Shown here piece after piece: positions 34,377-43,273 of a stretch of 64,000 nt of DNA (its first letter is position 1; each line of letters starts with the position of its first letter). The notes under the pieces were generated by a model, which saw only the letters and a program-made list of their open reading frames with translations, was not told the origin of the DNA and ran no database searches. Both the position numbers and the translations under genes were made by a program. Source of the DNA: V1-33 sp039795165 (GTDB lineage Bacteria > Verrucomicrobiota > Verrucomicrobiia > Verrucomicrobiales > V1-33); NCBI GenBank assembly GCA_039795165.1, contig JBDKER010000006.1:1-64000 (forward strand), in the 5' to 3' direction.

Positions 34377-35195
34377 ATGTGGTGCGATGCCCATAACCAC
34401 CTCCACGACCACCGACTCGATCCCTTCCGCCCGGAACTGATGCGCCAATTGCCTCTCGCGGGCATCACCGCCGCGGTCGTCAATGGCACGGAACCAGCCG
34501 ATTGGCCAGCCGTCGCGGCCCTCTGCGAGGCCCATTCATGGCTGCTTCCATCCTTCGGACTGCACCCATGGCGGGTCCCGCAGCGTCCGGATTCATGGCT
34601 CACCACACTCGACGCCCTTCTTCAGCGCTTCCCGCAGGCCGCCGTCGGTGAAATCGGTCTCGACGCATGGATCGAGGGCCACGACCTCGCAGACCAGGCC
34701 ACCGTCCTCGCCGCCCAGCTGGAACTCGCCACGGCCCATCAGCGACCCGCCACCATCCACTGCGTCCGCGCATGGGAACCTCTCCGCCAGTTCGTCCGTT
34801 CCCACCCCATGCCGCCCCGCGGCTTCCTCCTCCATGCCTTCTCGGGCCCGGCCTCGCTCATCCCGTTCTTCGTGGAGCACGGTGCCTTCTTCTCGTTCTC
34901 TCCTTACTTCCTCCACCCCAGAAAAGCGAAGTCGCGCGAAGCCTTCCAGCTGATCCCGCACGACCGTATCCTCCTCGAAACGGATGCCCCGGACCTCGCC
35001 CCTCCCCCGGAAGCAGGCCCATGGACCTTCCCCAACGGTGCCCATAACCCACTGTCGCTCCCAGCCACCGCCCACACGCTCGCCCACGACCTCGCCATGC
35101 CCACCAGCGAACTGGCGGCCCTCACCACCTCCAATTTTCACCGTCTCTTCGGCCCGCCCCGGACACGGGATTCCCCACGATCGGAATTGACCTGA
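34377..35195 (+). CDS. TatD family metal-dependent deoxyribonuclease/hydrolase
   Basis: 272-residue TIM-barrel hydrolase. Metal ligands are visible in CDAHNHLHD (HxH), AAVGEIGLD (Glu), ATIHCVRAW and FLLHAFSGP (two His) and LLETDAPDL (Asp). These are the standard TatD positions. Its first helix region is short but complete. It is closely spaced with sufE upstream and the SHD1-zincin gene downstream (50 bp). Confidence 0.9.
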   Translation: MWCDAHNHLHDHRLDPFRPELMRQLPLAGITAAVVNGTEPADWPAVAALCEAHSWLLPSFGLHPWRVPQRPDSWLTTLDALLQRFPQAAVGEIGLDAWIEGHDLADQATVLAAQLELATAHQRPATIHCVRAWEPLRQFVRSHPMPPRGFLLHAFSGPASLIPFFVEHGAFFSFSPYFLHPRKAKSREAFQLIPHDRILLETDAPDLAPPPEAGPWTFPNGAHNPLSLPATAHTLAHDLAMPTSELAALTTSNFHRLFGPPRTRDSPRSELT

Positions 35196-35245
35196 ACCCC
35201 CGCCCCGGACCATATTCCCATCGGTCGGCCCAACCGCACCAACCC

Positions 35246-36934
35246 ATGAGATTTCTCCTCCCTGCCTGCCTCGCAGCTCTGGTGCTCATGACCCCCGGTC
35301 TCCTGCGGGCGCAGCAGGCCACCACATGGAAGAATCAAGAGGGACGCGCCATCACGGCATCGTTCGACCGCCTCAGCGGCCCCACCGTGCACCTCCGGCT
35401 CGCCAGCGGACGCGCCAGCCAGATCCCGCTCGCCAGCCTCGACTGGCCCAGCGCCCGCAAGGCCATCGCCCTCCACTGGTCCCCGAAATCCGTCGCAGAT
35501 GTCCGCCTCGCCATCCCGGACCGCATCACGGTCGCGGAAACTTCGGCCCGCCTCCGCCCCGTCCCGCCGGCGGACCAGCCCCCGGCCCCATGGTCGCGCC
35601 ACCGCAGCAAGGCCTTCGAATTCGACTGCGAAAAACCACCGGACCCTCGCTCGCTCCTCGAAACCGCCCGGGTCTTCGAAGCGACCCGCGAATTGCTCCA
35701 CCGTCTCCCATGGCGCATCGATGCCCAGCCTCTCCGTGGATCGCACTTCCGCGCCCGCATCTTCTCGGACCTCGCTTCCTACGAAGCCGCCGGTGCTCCC
35801 CGCGGCACGCTCGGCCTCTTCCGCAGCGACACGGGCGAAATCTACCTCTCCTCGGAAGGTGCCACGGGCTCAGCCGATACCCTCCAGCACGAAATCACCC
35901 ACCAGATGATGCAGCGGTTGCTTCCAGTCATCCCATGGTGGATCGCGGAAGGCACTGCAGAACTCGTCGCCATGATGCGCTACCAGAATGGCAGCTACGA
36001 TTGCCGCCGCATCTCCCGCCGCGAAGTCGTCCCACAACTGCGCGCCCGTGCTCCGTTCTGCTCGGACGCCGCCTTCCTCGCCGCCCTCGAACACCGCAGC
36101 GAATCGACCGCGGAAATCGAATTCCAGCGCATCGCTTCCCTCGGAGCCGCCGCCACCGCGGAACTCACCGCGGAAACCGATGCCCTCCGCGCCTTGCTCG
36201 AACCCCTTCAGCAGAAAGCAGACGCCCTCGCCGCCCTCTTCGCCCTCCCCCACGGCCAATCCGCTCCCGCCCCGGACCTCACCCCAGATCTACCAGCCCG
36301 GCGTTCCACCCCGGCAAAACACTTCACCAATCCGCACAGGGAATTCACCCAGCGCATCATCCAGCCAGGCACGCTCGGTTCCCCGGACCTCGTTCCACTC
36401 TACGCCACTTCCGCCCTCATGGTCTGGCACCTCAATACGACCACGCCGGATAAAGGCGAAGGCCTCGCCCGCTACTTCTGGGCCGTCCAGCAACTCCGCG
36501 CGGAAATCGACGAAGCCCTCCGACGCCAGCAATCGGACCACCAGACGTTCGTCACCGAACTCAAGGCGGCCAGCCTCGCCGTCACCAAGGCCAAACTCTC
36601 CGCGGCGCGGATCGTCAGCCGCTACGAAAACTACTTCCGCGCGGCGTGCCAGTACGCGAACCAATGCGGCGGCATCTCTCTGCAACCGTACGCCCACCCC
36701 GTCTTCCAGCACCTCCCGAACCCGAAAATCCTCATCCCGAAACCTCCCAGTCCCGCGGAATTCGGCCTCCCCAGCATCCCGCAGCCCCCCGCCCCGCTCC
36801 TCCCTGCCGCCGAAATCACCAGACGCCGCACGGATCTGCTCAACACCCTCCTCGGCACCACCAAACCACTCGACTTCGTCGCCACGGTCAAGGATTCCCT
36901 CCTCAGCCTCGGCATCTCCCCGGGCCAGCGCTGA
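35246..36934 (+). CDS. exported SHD1-domain putative zinc metallopeptidase
   Basis: 562 residues with a signal peptide (MRFLLPACLAALVLMTPGLLRA). Residues about 24-75 (TTWKNQEGRAITASFDRL, then IPLASLDW) match the SHD1 domain common in Verrucomicrobiota and Planctomycetota exported proteins. A gluzincin-like core follows: LQHEITHQMMQ (HExxH near 214) and WWIAEGTAELVAMM, giving the second-helix Glu. The C-terminal 250 residues are helical and Ala/Glu/Leu-rich without a recognised domain. It is probably a periplasmic protease; substrate unknown. It precedes purQ by 70 bp. Confidence 0.75.
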   Translation: MRFLLPACLAALVLMTPGLLRAQQATTWKNQEGRAITASFDRLSGPTVHLRLASGRASQIPLASLDWPSARKAIALHWSPKSVADVRLAIPDRITVAETSARLRPVPPADQPPAPWSRHRSKAFEFDCEKPPDPRSLLETARVFEATRELLHRLPWRIDAQPLRGSHFRARIFSDLASYEAAGAPRGTLGLFRSDTGEIYLSSEGATGSADTLQHEITHQMMQRLLPVIPWWIAEGTAELVAMMRYQNGSYDCRRISRREVVPQLRARAPFCSDAAFLAALEHRSESTAEIEFQRIASLGAAATAELTAETDALRALLEPLQQKADALAALFALPHGQSAPAPDLTPDLPARRSTPAKHFTNPHREFTQRIIQPGTLGSPDLVPLYATSALMVWHLNTTTPDKGEGLARYFWAVQQLRAEIDEALRRQQSDHQTFVTELKAASLAVTKAKLSAARIVSRYENYFRAACQYANQCGGISLQPYAHPVFQHLPNPKILIPKPPSPAEFGLPSIPQPPAPLLPAAEITRRRTDLLNTLLGTTKPLDFVATVKDSLLSLGISPGQR

Positions 36935-37004
36935 AGAGCACCCCCGCAAGGCACTTTGCCGGTTGCATTCAAACGCCTCCAATCGTCCGATCCCACCAGC
37001 CACC

Positions 37005-37742
37005 ATGCTCGACCAGCCATCCGCCCTGCTCATCAAGTTCCCCGGTACCAACTGCGACGCCGAAACCGCCCGCGCCCTCGAAACCGCAGGCTTTTCCCCG
37101 TCCATCGTGCCCATCACCCAGGTCACCCGCGACCACCTCAAGGCAGCCCAGCTCACCGTCCTCAGCGGCGGTTTTTCCTACGGCGATTACATCATGGCAG
37201 GCCGCATCGCCCAGCTCGTCACGGAACGCCGCCTCGGCAATGCCATCGAATCGTTCATCAGCTCAGGTGGCTACGTCCTCGGCATCTGCAACGGCTTCCA
37301 GATCCTCACCAAAATCGGCGTCCTCCCAACCGGTTCCCTCATCGATAATGCCAGCGGACGATTCCAATGCCGCTGGGTCAAACTCAAAGTCACCGCCCCG
37401 GACAATCCGTTCCTCTCGGAAGTCGCCCCGGACCTCGAACTCCCCATCGCCCACGCCGAAGGACGCTTCGTCGCCCCGGAAGGCAAAGCCGAAGAATACC
37501 TCGCCAAGGGCCTCGTCACTCTCCAGTACGCCGACGATGTGAATGGTTCCTCCCTCCGCATCGCCGGGCTCCAGGACGAATCCGGCCGCGTCTTCGGCCT
37601 CATGCCCCACCCGGAACGCTTCCTCTTCCGCTCGCACCACTACGACCCCGATTGGTCCAATGGCACGCAATACGGCGAAGGCTATTCGTTCTTCCGCGGC
37701 ATCTGGCGCGAAATCACCGGCGGCCGCCGCCTCATCGCCTGA
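37005..37742 (+). CDS. purQ: phosphoribosylformylglycinamidine synthase, glutaminase subunit PurQ
   Basis: 245 residues from the ATG at 37005; the frame is open far upstream but that part overlaps the preceding gene. PurQ supplies ammonia from glutamine to PurL in purine synthesis. It has the class I amidotransferase nucleophile in VLGICNGFQIL (Cys95), the oxyanion GGFSYGD, and the His/Glu pair in GLMPHPERF. The GSSLRIAGLQDESGRVFG stretch is typical of PurQ. purM follows after 54 bp; purL and purS are not in the window. Confidence 0.96.
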   Translation: MLDQPSALLIKFPGTNCDAETARALETAGFSPSIVPITQVTRDHLKAAQLTVLSGGFSYGDYIMAGRIAQLVTERRLGNAIESFISSGGYVLGICNGFQILTKIGVLPTGSLIDNASGRFQCRWVKLKVTAPDNPFLSEVAPDLELPIAHAEGRFVAPEGKAEEYLAKGLVTLQYADDVNGSSLRIAGLQDESGRVFGLMPHPERFLFRSHHYDPDWSNGTQYGEGYSFFRGIWREITGGRRLIA

Positions 37743-37796
37743 TCCAAAGATCCTCTTCTCACTCACTCTTCCTCTCTCGCTTTTCTCCCTGATCTC

Positions 37797-38792
37797 ATGC
37801 CCGCGCGGAAACTCACCTACAAGGAATCCGGAGTCGATACCAAAACCGCCGCCGCCCTCGTCGGCGACATCGGTACGCTCCGTTCATCCACGGAAAAAAA
37901 ACGCAAGCTCTACGGTGCCTTCGGCCTCTTCGCCGCCGCCTACGACCTCAGCAGCTACAAGGAACCAGTCATTGTCACAGGATGCGACGGCGTCGGCACG
38001 AAACTGGAACTCCTCCTCCAGCACGATCTCCTCGAGACAGCCGGCAAGGACCTCGTGGCCATGAATGTCAATGACGTCCTCACCACCGGCGGCGATCCCA
38101 TCCTCTTCCTCGATTACCTCGGCATCCCGAAAATCGATAAACGCCAGATCTCGCGCCTCATCGCAGGCATGACCGAATGGCTCTCGGCCTGCGACTGCAT
38201 CCTCGCCGGCGGAGAAACCGCGGAAATGCCAGGCATCGTCCCGGAAGGCGTCGTCGAAATGAGCGGCTTCGCCATCGGTGTCGTGGAAAAGCCGAAGCTC
38301 ATCCAACCGGAACGCGTGGCCCCGGGCGATGCCGTCATCGGCTTCCCCAGCGATGGATTCCATGCCAATGGCTGGAGCCTCGTGCGCCGCGTCCTCCGCG
38401 AGAATCCGAAGAAATTCACGAAGAAGGAAATCGTCGCCATGCTGGCACCCACGCGGCTCTACCATCAGGAAGTCCGCGCCCTCCGCAAGTCCCGGGCCGA
38501 TATCCGCGCCATGGCCCACATCACGGGCGGTGGCCTCACGGAAAACCTCGAACGCTTCCTCGGTTCGAAGGGTGCCGACCTCACGATCCCAGCATGGAAG
38601 CTCGGTGCCATCCCGCGCGTGCTCGGATTCTGCGAACCCGCGGACCAGATCAATACCTTCAACATGGGCTGGGGCTGGGTCGTCATCGTCCCCCAGAAAC
38701 ATAAGGCCAAAGCCCTCGCCGCCGGACCCGGTGCCCGCGAACTCGGCGTCATCACGGATTCCCAAGGCGTCCACGTGACCATCGCCAACTGA
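37797..38792 (+). CDS. purM: phosphoribosylformylglycinamidine cyclo-ligase
   Basis: 331 residues. PurM converts FGAM to AIR using ATP. Signature stretches: LTYKESGVDTKT at the start, VTGCDGVGTKLELLL, AMNVNDVLTTGGDPILFLDYLG, LAGGETAEMPGIV, GFPSDGFHANGWSLVRRVL and AHITGGGLTENLERFL. Complete and normal length. It lies between purQ and fabV, all on the plus strand with 40-55 bp gaps. Confidence 0.97.
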   Translation: MPARKLTYKESGVDTKTAAALVGDIGTLRSSTEKKRKLYGAFGLFAAAYDLSSYKEPVIVTGCDGVGTKLELLLQHDLLETAGKDLVAMNVNDVLTTGGDPILFLDYLGIPKIDKRQISRLIAGMTEWLSACDCILAGGETAEMPGIVPEGVVEMSGFAIGVVEKPKLIQPERVAPGDAVIGFPSDGFHANGWSLVRRVLRENPKKFTKKEIVAMLAPTRLYHQEVRALRKSRADIRAMAHITGGGLTENLERFLGSKGADLTIPAWKLGAIPRVLGFCEPADQINTFNMGWGWVVIVPQKHKAKALAAGPGARELGVITDSQGVHVTIAN

Positions 38793-38836
38793 GCGCCGAC
38801 CCGTCTTTCCATCACAACCCGACCGCTCCCATCACC

Positions 38837-40027
38837 ATGATCGTCGCCCCCAAAATCCGTGGCTTCATCTGCACCACTGCCCACCCGGATGGCTGCGCGG
38901 CTCACGTCGCGGAACAGATTGCCGTGGTCCGTCAGCGCGGCCCCATCAGCAATGGCCCGCGCCGCGTCCTCGTGATCGGTTCCTCCACGGGCTACGGACT
39001 CGCCTCGCGCATCGCCACGGCCTTCGGATCCAATGCCGCCACCATCGGCGTATTCTTCGAGAAACCGGGTGAACCCGACCGCTGCGGCACGGCAGGATGG
39101 TACAATTCCGCTGCCTTCGAGGAAGAAGCCCGCAAGGCTGGTCTCTACGCCCGCTCGTTCAATGGCGATGCCTTCTCGGACGCCATGAAACAGCAGGTCA
39201 TCGACGCGATCCGCGCGGACCTCGGCACGGTCGACTGCATCATCTACAGCCTCGCATCCCCCCGCCGCACGCACCCGAAATCAGGCGAGGTCTACAAGTC
39301 GGTCCTCAAACCAGTCGGTGCCCCATTCACAAGCAAGAATCTCAACACGGGCACAGGAGCGGTCCACGACATCACCATCGAAGCAGCCGAAGGCGATGAC
39401 ATCGACCAGACGATCGCCGTGATGGGGGGCGAGGACTGGGAAATGTGGATCGATGCCCTGCTCGCAGCCGGAGTGGTCGCCGACGGAGCCACCACCGTCG
39501 CTTATTCCTACATCGGCCCGGCAGAAACATGGCCCATCTACAAGAATGGCACCATCGGCCGCGCCAAGGAGGACCTCGAACGCGTGCAGCGCGCCCTCGA
39601 TGCCAAACTGGCCCCGCGCGGCGGCAAGGCATGGGTCTCGGTCAACAAGGCGCTCGTCACTCAGGCCAGCTCGGCGATCCCCGTCGTGCCTCTCTACATT
39701 TCTCTCCTCTACAAGGTCATGAAGGAGAATGGCACCCACGAGGATTGCATCGAACAGATGGACCGCCTCTTCCGCGAGCGGATCGCTCCCCACACGCCGC
39801 AGCCGGACGATGCGGGCCGCATCCGCATCGATGACTGGGAAATGAACCCAGCCGTGCAGTCGCTTGTCGCAGACCGCTGGAAACAAGTCACCACGGAAAA
39901 TCTCACGGAACTCTCGGACTTCGCGGGATACCAGAGCAGCTTCCTGCGCCTCTTCGGCTTCGGTCTCGCAGGCATCGATTACTCCGCGGAAACGGATACG
40001 GGCCGCCCGGTGCCGTCGCTCGCATAA
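38837..40027 (+). CDS. fabV: enoyl-[acyl-carrier-protein] reductase FabV
   Basis: 396 residues, the size of FabV/trans-2-enoyl-CoA reductases and much longer than FabI. The NADH-binding loop is VIGSSTGYGLASRI; the catalytic Tyr235-(X8)-Lys244 spacing (IYKNGTIGRAK) is exactly that of FabV, not the X6 of FabI. TLARSFNGDAFSD-like and ASPRRTHPKSGE stretches are also diagnostic. It performs the last step of each fatty-acid elongation cycle. FabV enzymes are known to be poorly inhibited by triclosan. Confidence 0.96.
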   Translation: MIVAPKIRGFICTTAHPDGCAAHVAEQIAVVRQRGPISNGPRRVLVIGSSTGYGLASRIATAFGSNAATIGVFFEKPGEPDRCGTAGWYNSAAFEEEARKAGLYARSFNGDAFSDAMKQQVIDAIRADLGTVDCIIYSLASPRRTHPKSGEVYKSVLKPVGAPFTSKNLNTGTGAVHDITIEAAEGDDIDQTIAVMGGEDWEMWIDALLAAGVVADGATTVAYSYIGPAETWPIYKNGTIGRAKEDLERVQRALDAKLAPRGGKAWVSVNKALVTQASSAIPVVPLYISLLYKVMKENGTHEDCIEQMDRLFRERIAPHTPQPDDAGRIRIDDWEMNPAVQSLVADRWKQVTTENLTELSDFAGYQSSFLRLFGFGLAGIDYSAETDTGRPVPSLA

Positions 40028-40067
40028 ACCTTTGCCAAGTCCCGGCCATTCCCGGTAACTCCCGGCC

Positions 40068-41387
40068 ATGACGGCTGTGTCGGATTCCCCCACGACCGCC
40101 GCGCCAGCCATGCCTTCGTTCAAGGAGGCCCTCGCATGGTGGTTCCGGCTCGGCTGCATCAGTTTCGGCGGACCGGCCGGCCAGATTGCCATCATGCACC
40201 GGGAACTCGTGGAACGGCGACGCTGGATTTCGGATGAGCACTTTCTGCACGCTCTGAATTTCTGCATGCTCCTTCCGGGACCGGAAGCGCAGCAACTGGC
40301 GACCTACCTTGGCTGGCGGCTGCATGGAGCGCGGGGCGGGATCGCGGCGGGAGCCCTCTTCGTGCTCCCTTCAGCGATTCTGCTTTTCGCGCTGAGTTGG
40401 CTCTTCATGGCGGGTCACCGGCTGCCATGGATTGCAGGGGCCTTCCATGGAATCGCTCCCGTGGTCGTGGCTATCATTGCTGCCGCGGCCCTCCGCATCG
40501 GCCGCAAGGCGCTCCGCACGCGCACTCTATGGATGATTGCCGCACTCTCGTTCGCTGCGATCCGTTTTTCCCCGATCCCGTTCCCGTTCATCCTCGCAGC
40601 AGCCGCAGCCGTCGGCTGGGCCACCAGCCGCTTCCAGCCACCGCCTTCCGGCCCGCACCGTGGAGCGGCGGCCCCGGAGGATAACTCCATCCACCTGCCA
40701 CCGCCGGCTGCTCCCGGCCTGCGGCGGTCGCTCACCATCCTCTCGGCCTGCCTCGCCCTCTGGCTGATTCCCCTCGCCTTCAGCGCCATCACCCTCGGGC
40801 TGGATCATGCCATCACAGCGATGGGCCTCTTCTTCAGCCGGACGGCCCTGCTCACCTTCGGTGGAGCCTACGCAATCCTTCCTTACGTGGCCCAGCAGGC
40901 CGTCGACCATCACCAATGGCTGACATCACAGGAAATGATGGCCGGCCTCGCCCTTGCGGAAACCACCCCGGGTCCGCTCATCATGGTTCTCCAGTTCGTG
41001 GGCTTCGCGGGAGGATGGCATCATGGCCACCCTCTCTGTCCGCTCGCCGGGGGCGCGGCTGCCGCGGCCCTGACCACATGGTGCACGTTCCTGCCGAGCT
41101 TCCTCATGGTTTTCCTCGGGGCCCCGCACATCGAATCATTCCAGGGAAAACCCGCGCTCGCCGCAGCCCTCGCCGCGATCACGGCCTGCGTCACAGGCAT
41201 CATTCTCAATCTCGCCCTCCACTTTGCGGCGGCCACCCTCATTACTCCGGCGGGATCCCTGAACCTCCCATCGACGGCACTCGCGGTGCTCGCCTTCGTA
41301 CTCCTCACGAAAACCAGAACGCCCATCCCGGCAGTCGTCGCAGTCGCTGCTGCCCTCGGAGCCGCTCAGGCATTCTTCTTTCCCTGA
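40068..41387 (+). CDS. chrA: ChrA-type chromate transporter
   Basis: 439-residue membrane protein with the two-domain CHR architecture. The N-terminal half has RLGCISFGGPAGQIAIMHRELVERRRWI (first 20 residues quoted loosely) and MLLPGPEAQQLATYLGW; the C-terminal half has LLTFGGAYAILPYV and ALAETTPGPLIMVLQFVGF, each half repeating the FGG and PGP signatures. Members export chromate or related oxyanions. There is no chrB regulator nearby. It ends the plus-strand run that begins with purQ and is convergent with a glycosyltransferase gene. Confidence 0.9.
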   Translation: MTAVSDSPTTAAPAMPSFKEALAWWFRLGCISFGGPAGQIAIMHRELVERRRWISDEHFLHALNFCMLLPGPEAQQLATYLGWRLHGARGGIAAGALFVLPSAILLFALSWLFMAGHRLPWIAGAFHGIAPVVVAIIAAAALRIGRKALRTRTLWMIAALSFAAIRFSPIPFPFILAAAAAVGWATSRFQPPPSGPHRGAAAPEDNSIHLPPPAAPGLRRSLTILSACLALWLIPLAFSAITLGLDHAITAMGLFFSRTALLTFGGAYAILPYVAQQAVDHHQWLTSQEMMAGLALAETTPGPLIMVLQFVGFAGGWHHGHPLCPLAGGAAAAALTTWCTFLPSFLMVFLGAPHIESFQGKPALAAALAAITACVTGIILNLALHFAAATLITPAGSLNLPSTALAVLAFVLLTKTRTPIPAVVAVAAALGAAQAFFFP

Positions 41388-41457
41388 TCCCTGGAGCGGA
41401 CAGTGCACCACGGGCGCAGCAAGGCTCCGCACTTGCCCGATTTCTGCCACGAACCCC

Positions 41458-42681
41458 TCACAGGCGCGGCGTCCCGGCCACGAGGTCGGCCATCTTCGGA
41501 ATGAGCGCCCGGGGATGGAAATTCTCCTGCGCATATCGGGCGTTTTCCGCGCCCACACGGTCGGCTGATTCCCATCCGGCGTCTGCAAAGGCCCGCAGTG
41601 CCGCCACCACGCCCGACGGATCCCCATGCCGCACTCCATAGTTGCCCGGACAACGGTCGAGCAATTCACTGACATGACTCGGCTCGGGCCCGATGTACAG
41701 AAACGGCCGTCCCACATACATCGCACCGTACACCTTGTTGGGATGCGTGTAGCCCACCTGGCCGTCGCCCATCACCACCACATGCAGATCGGCGGCCGCA
41801 AGGGATTCGTGAATCCGTTCTCGTGGCTGAAACGGAAGCTGCACCACATTCTCCAGCCCATGCCGATCCCTGAAGACACGCACATCTTTCGTGCGCACGC
41901 CTCCCCCGATGAAAACAAAAAGGAATCTCGGATCGTCCCGCAGCCTCAGAATCGCTTCCAATAGGGTGTCGAGCGGATGCACCACCGCATGATTCCCGGA
42001 ATACATGACCACGATGCGATCCCCGAACCCCTGCGCCAGCCGGAAGGGATTCGCCAGCCGCTCGCCCCGCCACGGCTCAGTCATGACTGGCCAAACCGGC
42101 AGCACTGCGACGGCTCCCGGACGCGCCCCGCGCGAACTCATGTGTCCAGCCATGAAGCGGTCGAGGGCCACAATGCGGTCGGACCTCCGGAAGATCGCAT
42201 TCGCCAGTCCCTCGAGCACACGCGCAGGCACGGAACCTTTCCGGATCATGCCGGCCTCGATGGCCAGTTCCGGCTGCAGATCCATACCCCAATGACAAAA
42301 CCGCCAGCCTTTCCAGCGCGCCACGAGCGAACCGACCCACGAAATGAGCGGTGGCGATGTCATCCCGAGCATCACATCGGCCGCATCGCGCGGCATCCAC
42401 GTCACCCGCCATGCCATCGCGAGATTGCAGCTCGCAAAATCCACGAGCCGACGCCAGACGGACGCTTTACCCAGCCCTGTGCTCCACAGCCGCCGGATGT
42501 GCACCCCGGCATGGACTTCCTCCGCCGGATACTGCACAGCTGGATCCTCGTACGATCGCCGCACACACACCACTTCCACCTCATGCCCCCGCGAAGCCAG
42601 TTCGGCTCCCAAATCGGCGAGATGCTGCGCCGTCGCCGCCGTGTCCGGCCAGTAAACCTGTGTCAGAATCAGTATCCGCAT
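41458..42681 (-). CDS. glycosyltransferase family 4 (WbuB-like)
   Basis: 407 residues from the ATG at 42681. GT-B fold: N-terminal ILILTQVYWPDTAATAQHLADLG, acceptor-side VMLGMTSPPLISWVG, and the donor-binding C-terminal half with VMYSGNHAVVHPLDTLLEA, VVQLPFQPRERIHESLAAADLHVV and HPNKVYGAMYVGRPFLYIGP. This is the pattern of WbuB-like GT4 enzymes in O-antigen or exopolysaccharide synthesis. No other polysaccharide gene is adjacent, but UDP-glucose dehydrogenase lies 12 kb away. The 262 bp between its start and the next plus-strand gene shows no clear promoter. Confidence 0.88.
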   Translation of the reverse strand: MRILILTQVYWPDTAATAQHLADLGAELASRGHEVEVVCVRRSYEDPAVQYPAEEVHAGVHIRRLWSTGLGKASVWRRLVDFASCNLAMAWRVTWMPRDAADVMLGMTSPPLISWVGSLVARWKGWRFCHWGMDLQPELAIEAGMIRKGSVPARVLEGLANAIFRRSDRIVALDRFMAGHMSSRGARPGAVAVLPVWPVMTEPWRGERLANPFRLAQGFGDRIVVMYSGNHAVVHPLDTLLEAILRLRDDPRFLFVFIGGGVRTKDVRVFRDRHGLENVVQLPFQPRERIHESLAAADLHVVVMGDGQVGYTHPNKVYGAMYVGRPFLYIGPEPSHVSELLDRCPGNYGVRHGDPSGVVAALRAFADAGWESADRVGAENARYAQENFHPRALIPKMADLVAGTPRL

Positions 42682-42943
42682 GACGTTCCCGTTCGGCTCA
42701 GTCGCTTGCTTCCCCGTCACAGGCAATCCCCTTCCCTGAAGTCCGCTCGGTCATGGTCATGCAGATGGTGTGGTCGCTCGGGTTGACGAAGGCGGCAGCA
42801 TGATCTCCCGGAATCCTGTCCGGCACCAGATTTCATGTCCCTTCCCCGCTACCTTTCACCTTCCGCCGAGCCTGCAACCGGAGATGCAATTAGCCTCAGG
42901 TTCAGTGACTCCCGGCATCCATGGCAACGATTCGTCTGAGTAC

Positions 42944-43255
42944 ATGAACCCTGCGGACATCCATCCCTGCAACAGCTGCGGAGCGTGCTGCGCTCACTTC
43001 CGCGTTTCCTTTCACTGGCTGGAAGCCTCCCAGCACGGCCTTCCGACCGACGATCTCATTCCCGTCACCCCTCATCTCGTCTGCCTTCCGGGAACGGCAG
43101 CGGCACCGATCCGCTGCGGCTTCCTCGAGGGCTGCATCGGCTCCCGGACTTCCTGCTCGATCTATTCATCCCGACCATCTCCGTGCCGCGAAGTCATGCC
43201 CGGCGATGCCCAATGCCTGAAGGCCCGCGCGGCCCACGGGTTGCCCCCGCTCTGA
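42944..43255 (+). CDS. YkgJ family cysteine-cluster protein (short)
   Basis: 103 residues from the ATG at 42944. The N-terminal CNSCGACCAHF and later CGFLEGCIGSRTSCSIYSSRPSPCREV give the cysteine pattern of the YkgJ zinc/iron-chelating family; the last motif (Y-RP--C) is characteristic. Probably binds a metal; role unknown. Convergent with the helicase gene (18 bp between ends). A second YkgJ-like gene lies at 48376. Confidence 0.82.
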   Translation: MNPADIHPCNSCGACCAHFRVSFHWLEASQHGLPTDDLIPVTPHLVCLPGTAAAPIRCGFLEGCIGSRTSCSIYSSRPSPCREVMPGDAQCLKARAAHGLPPL

Positions 43256-43273
43256 ACATCGCCCCGGCGAATC

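Noticed and set aside
35988..37742. Long plus-strand frame fusing about 340 extra residues to PurQ
   Set aside because: The extra part overlaps the SHD1-zincin gene in another frame and has Pro/Ser/Arg-rich composition; PurQ begins at 37005 by homology.
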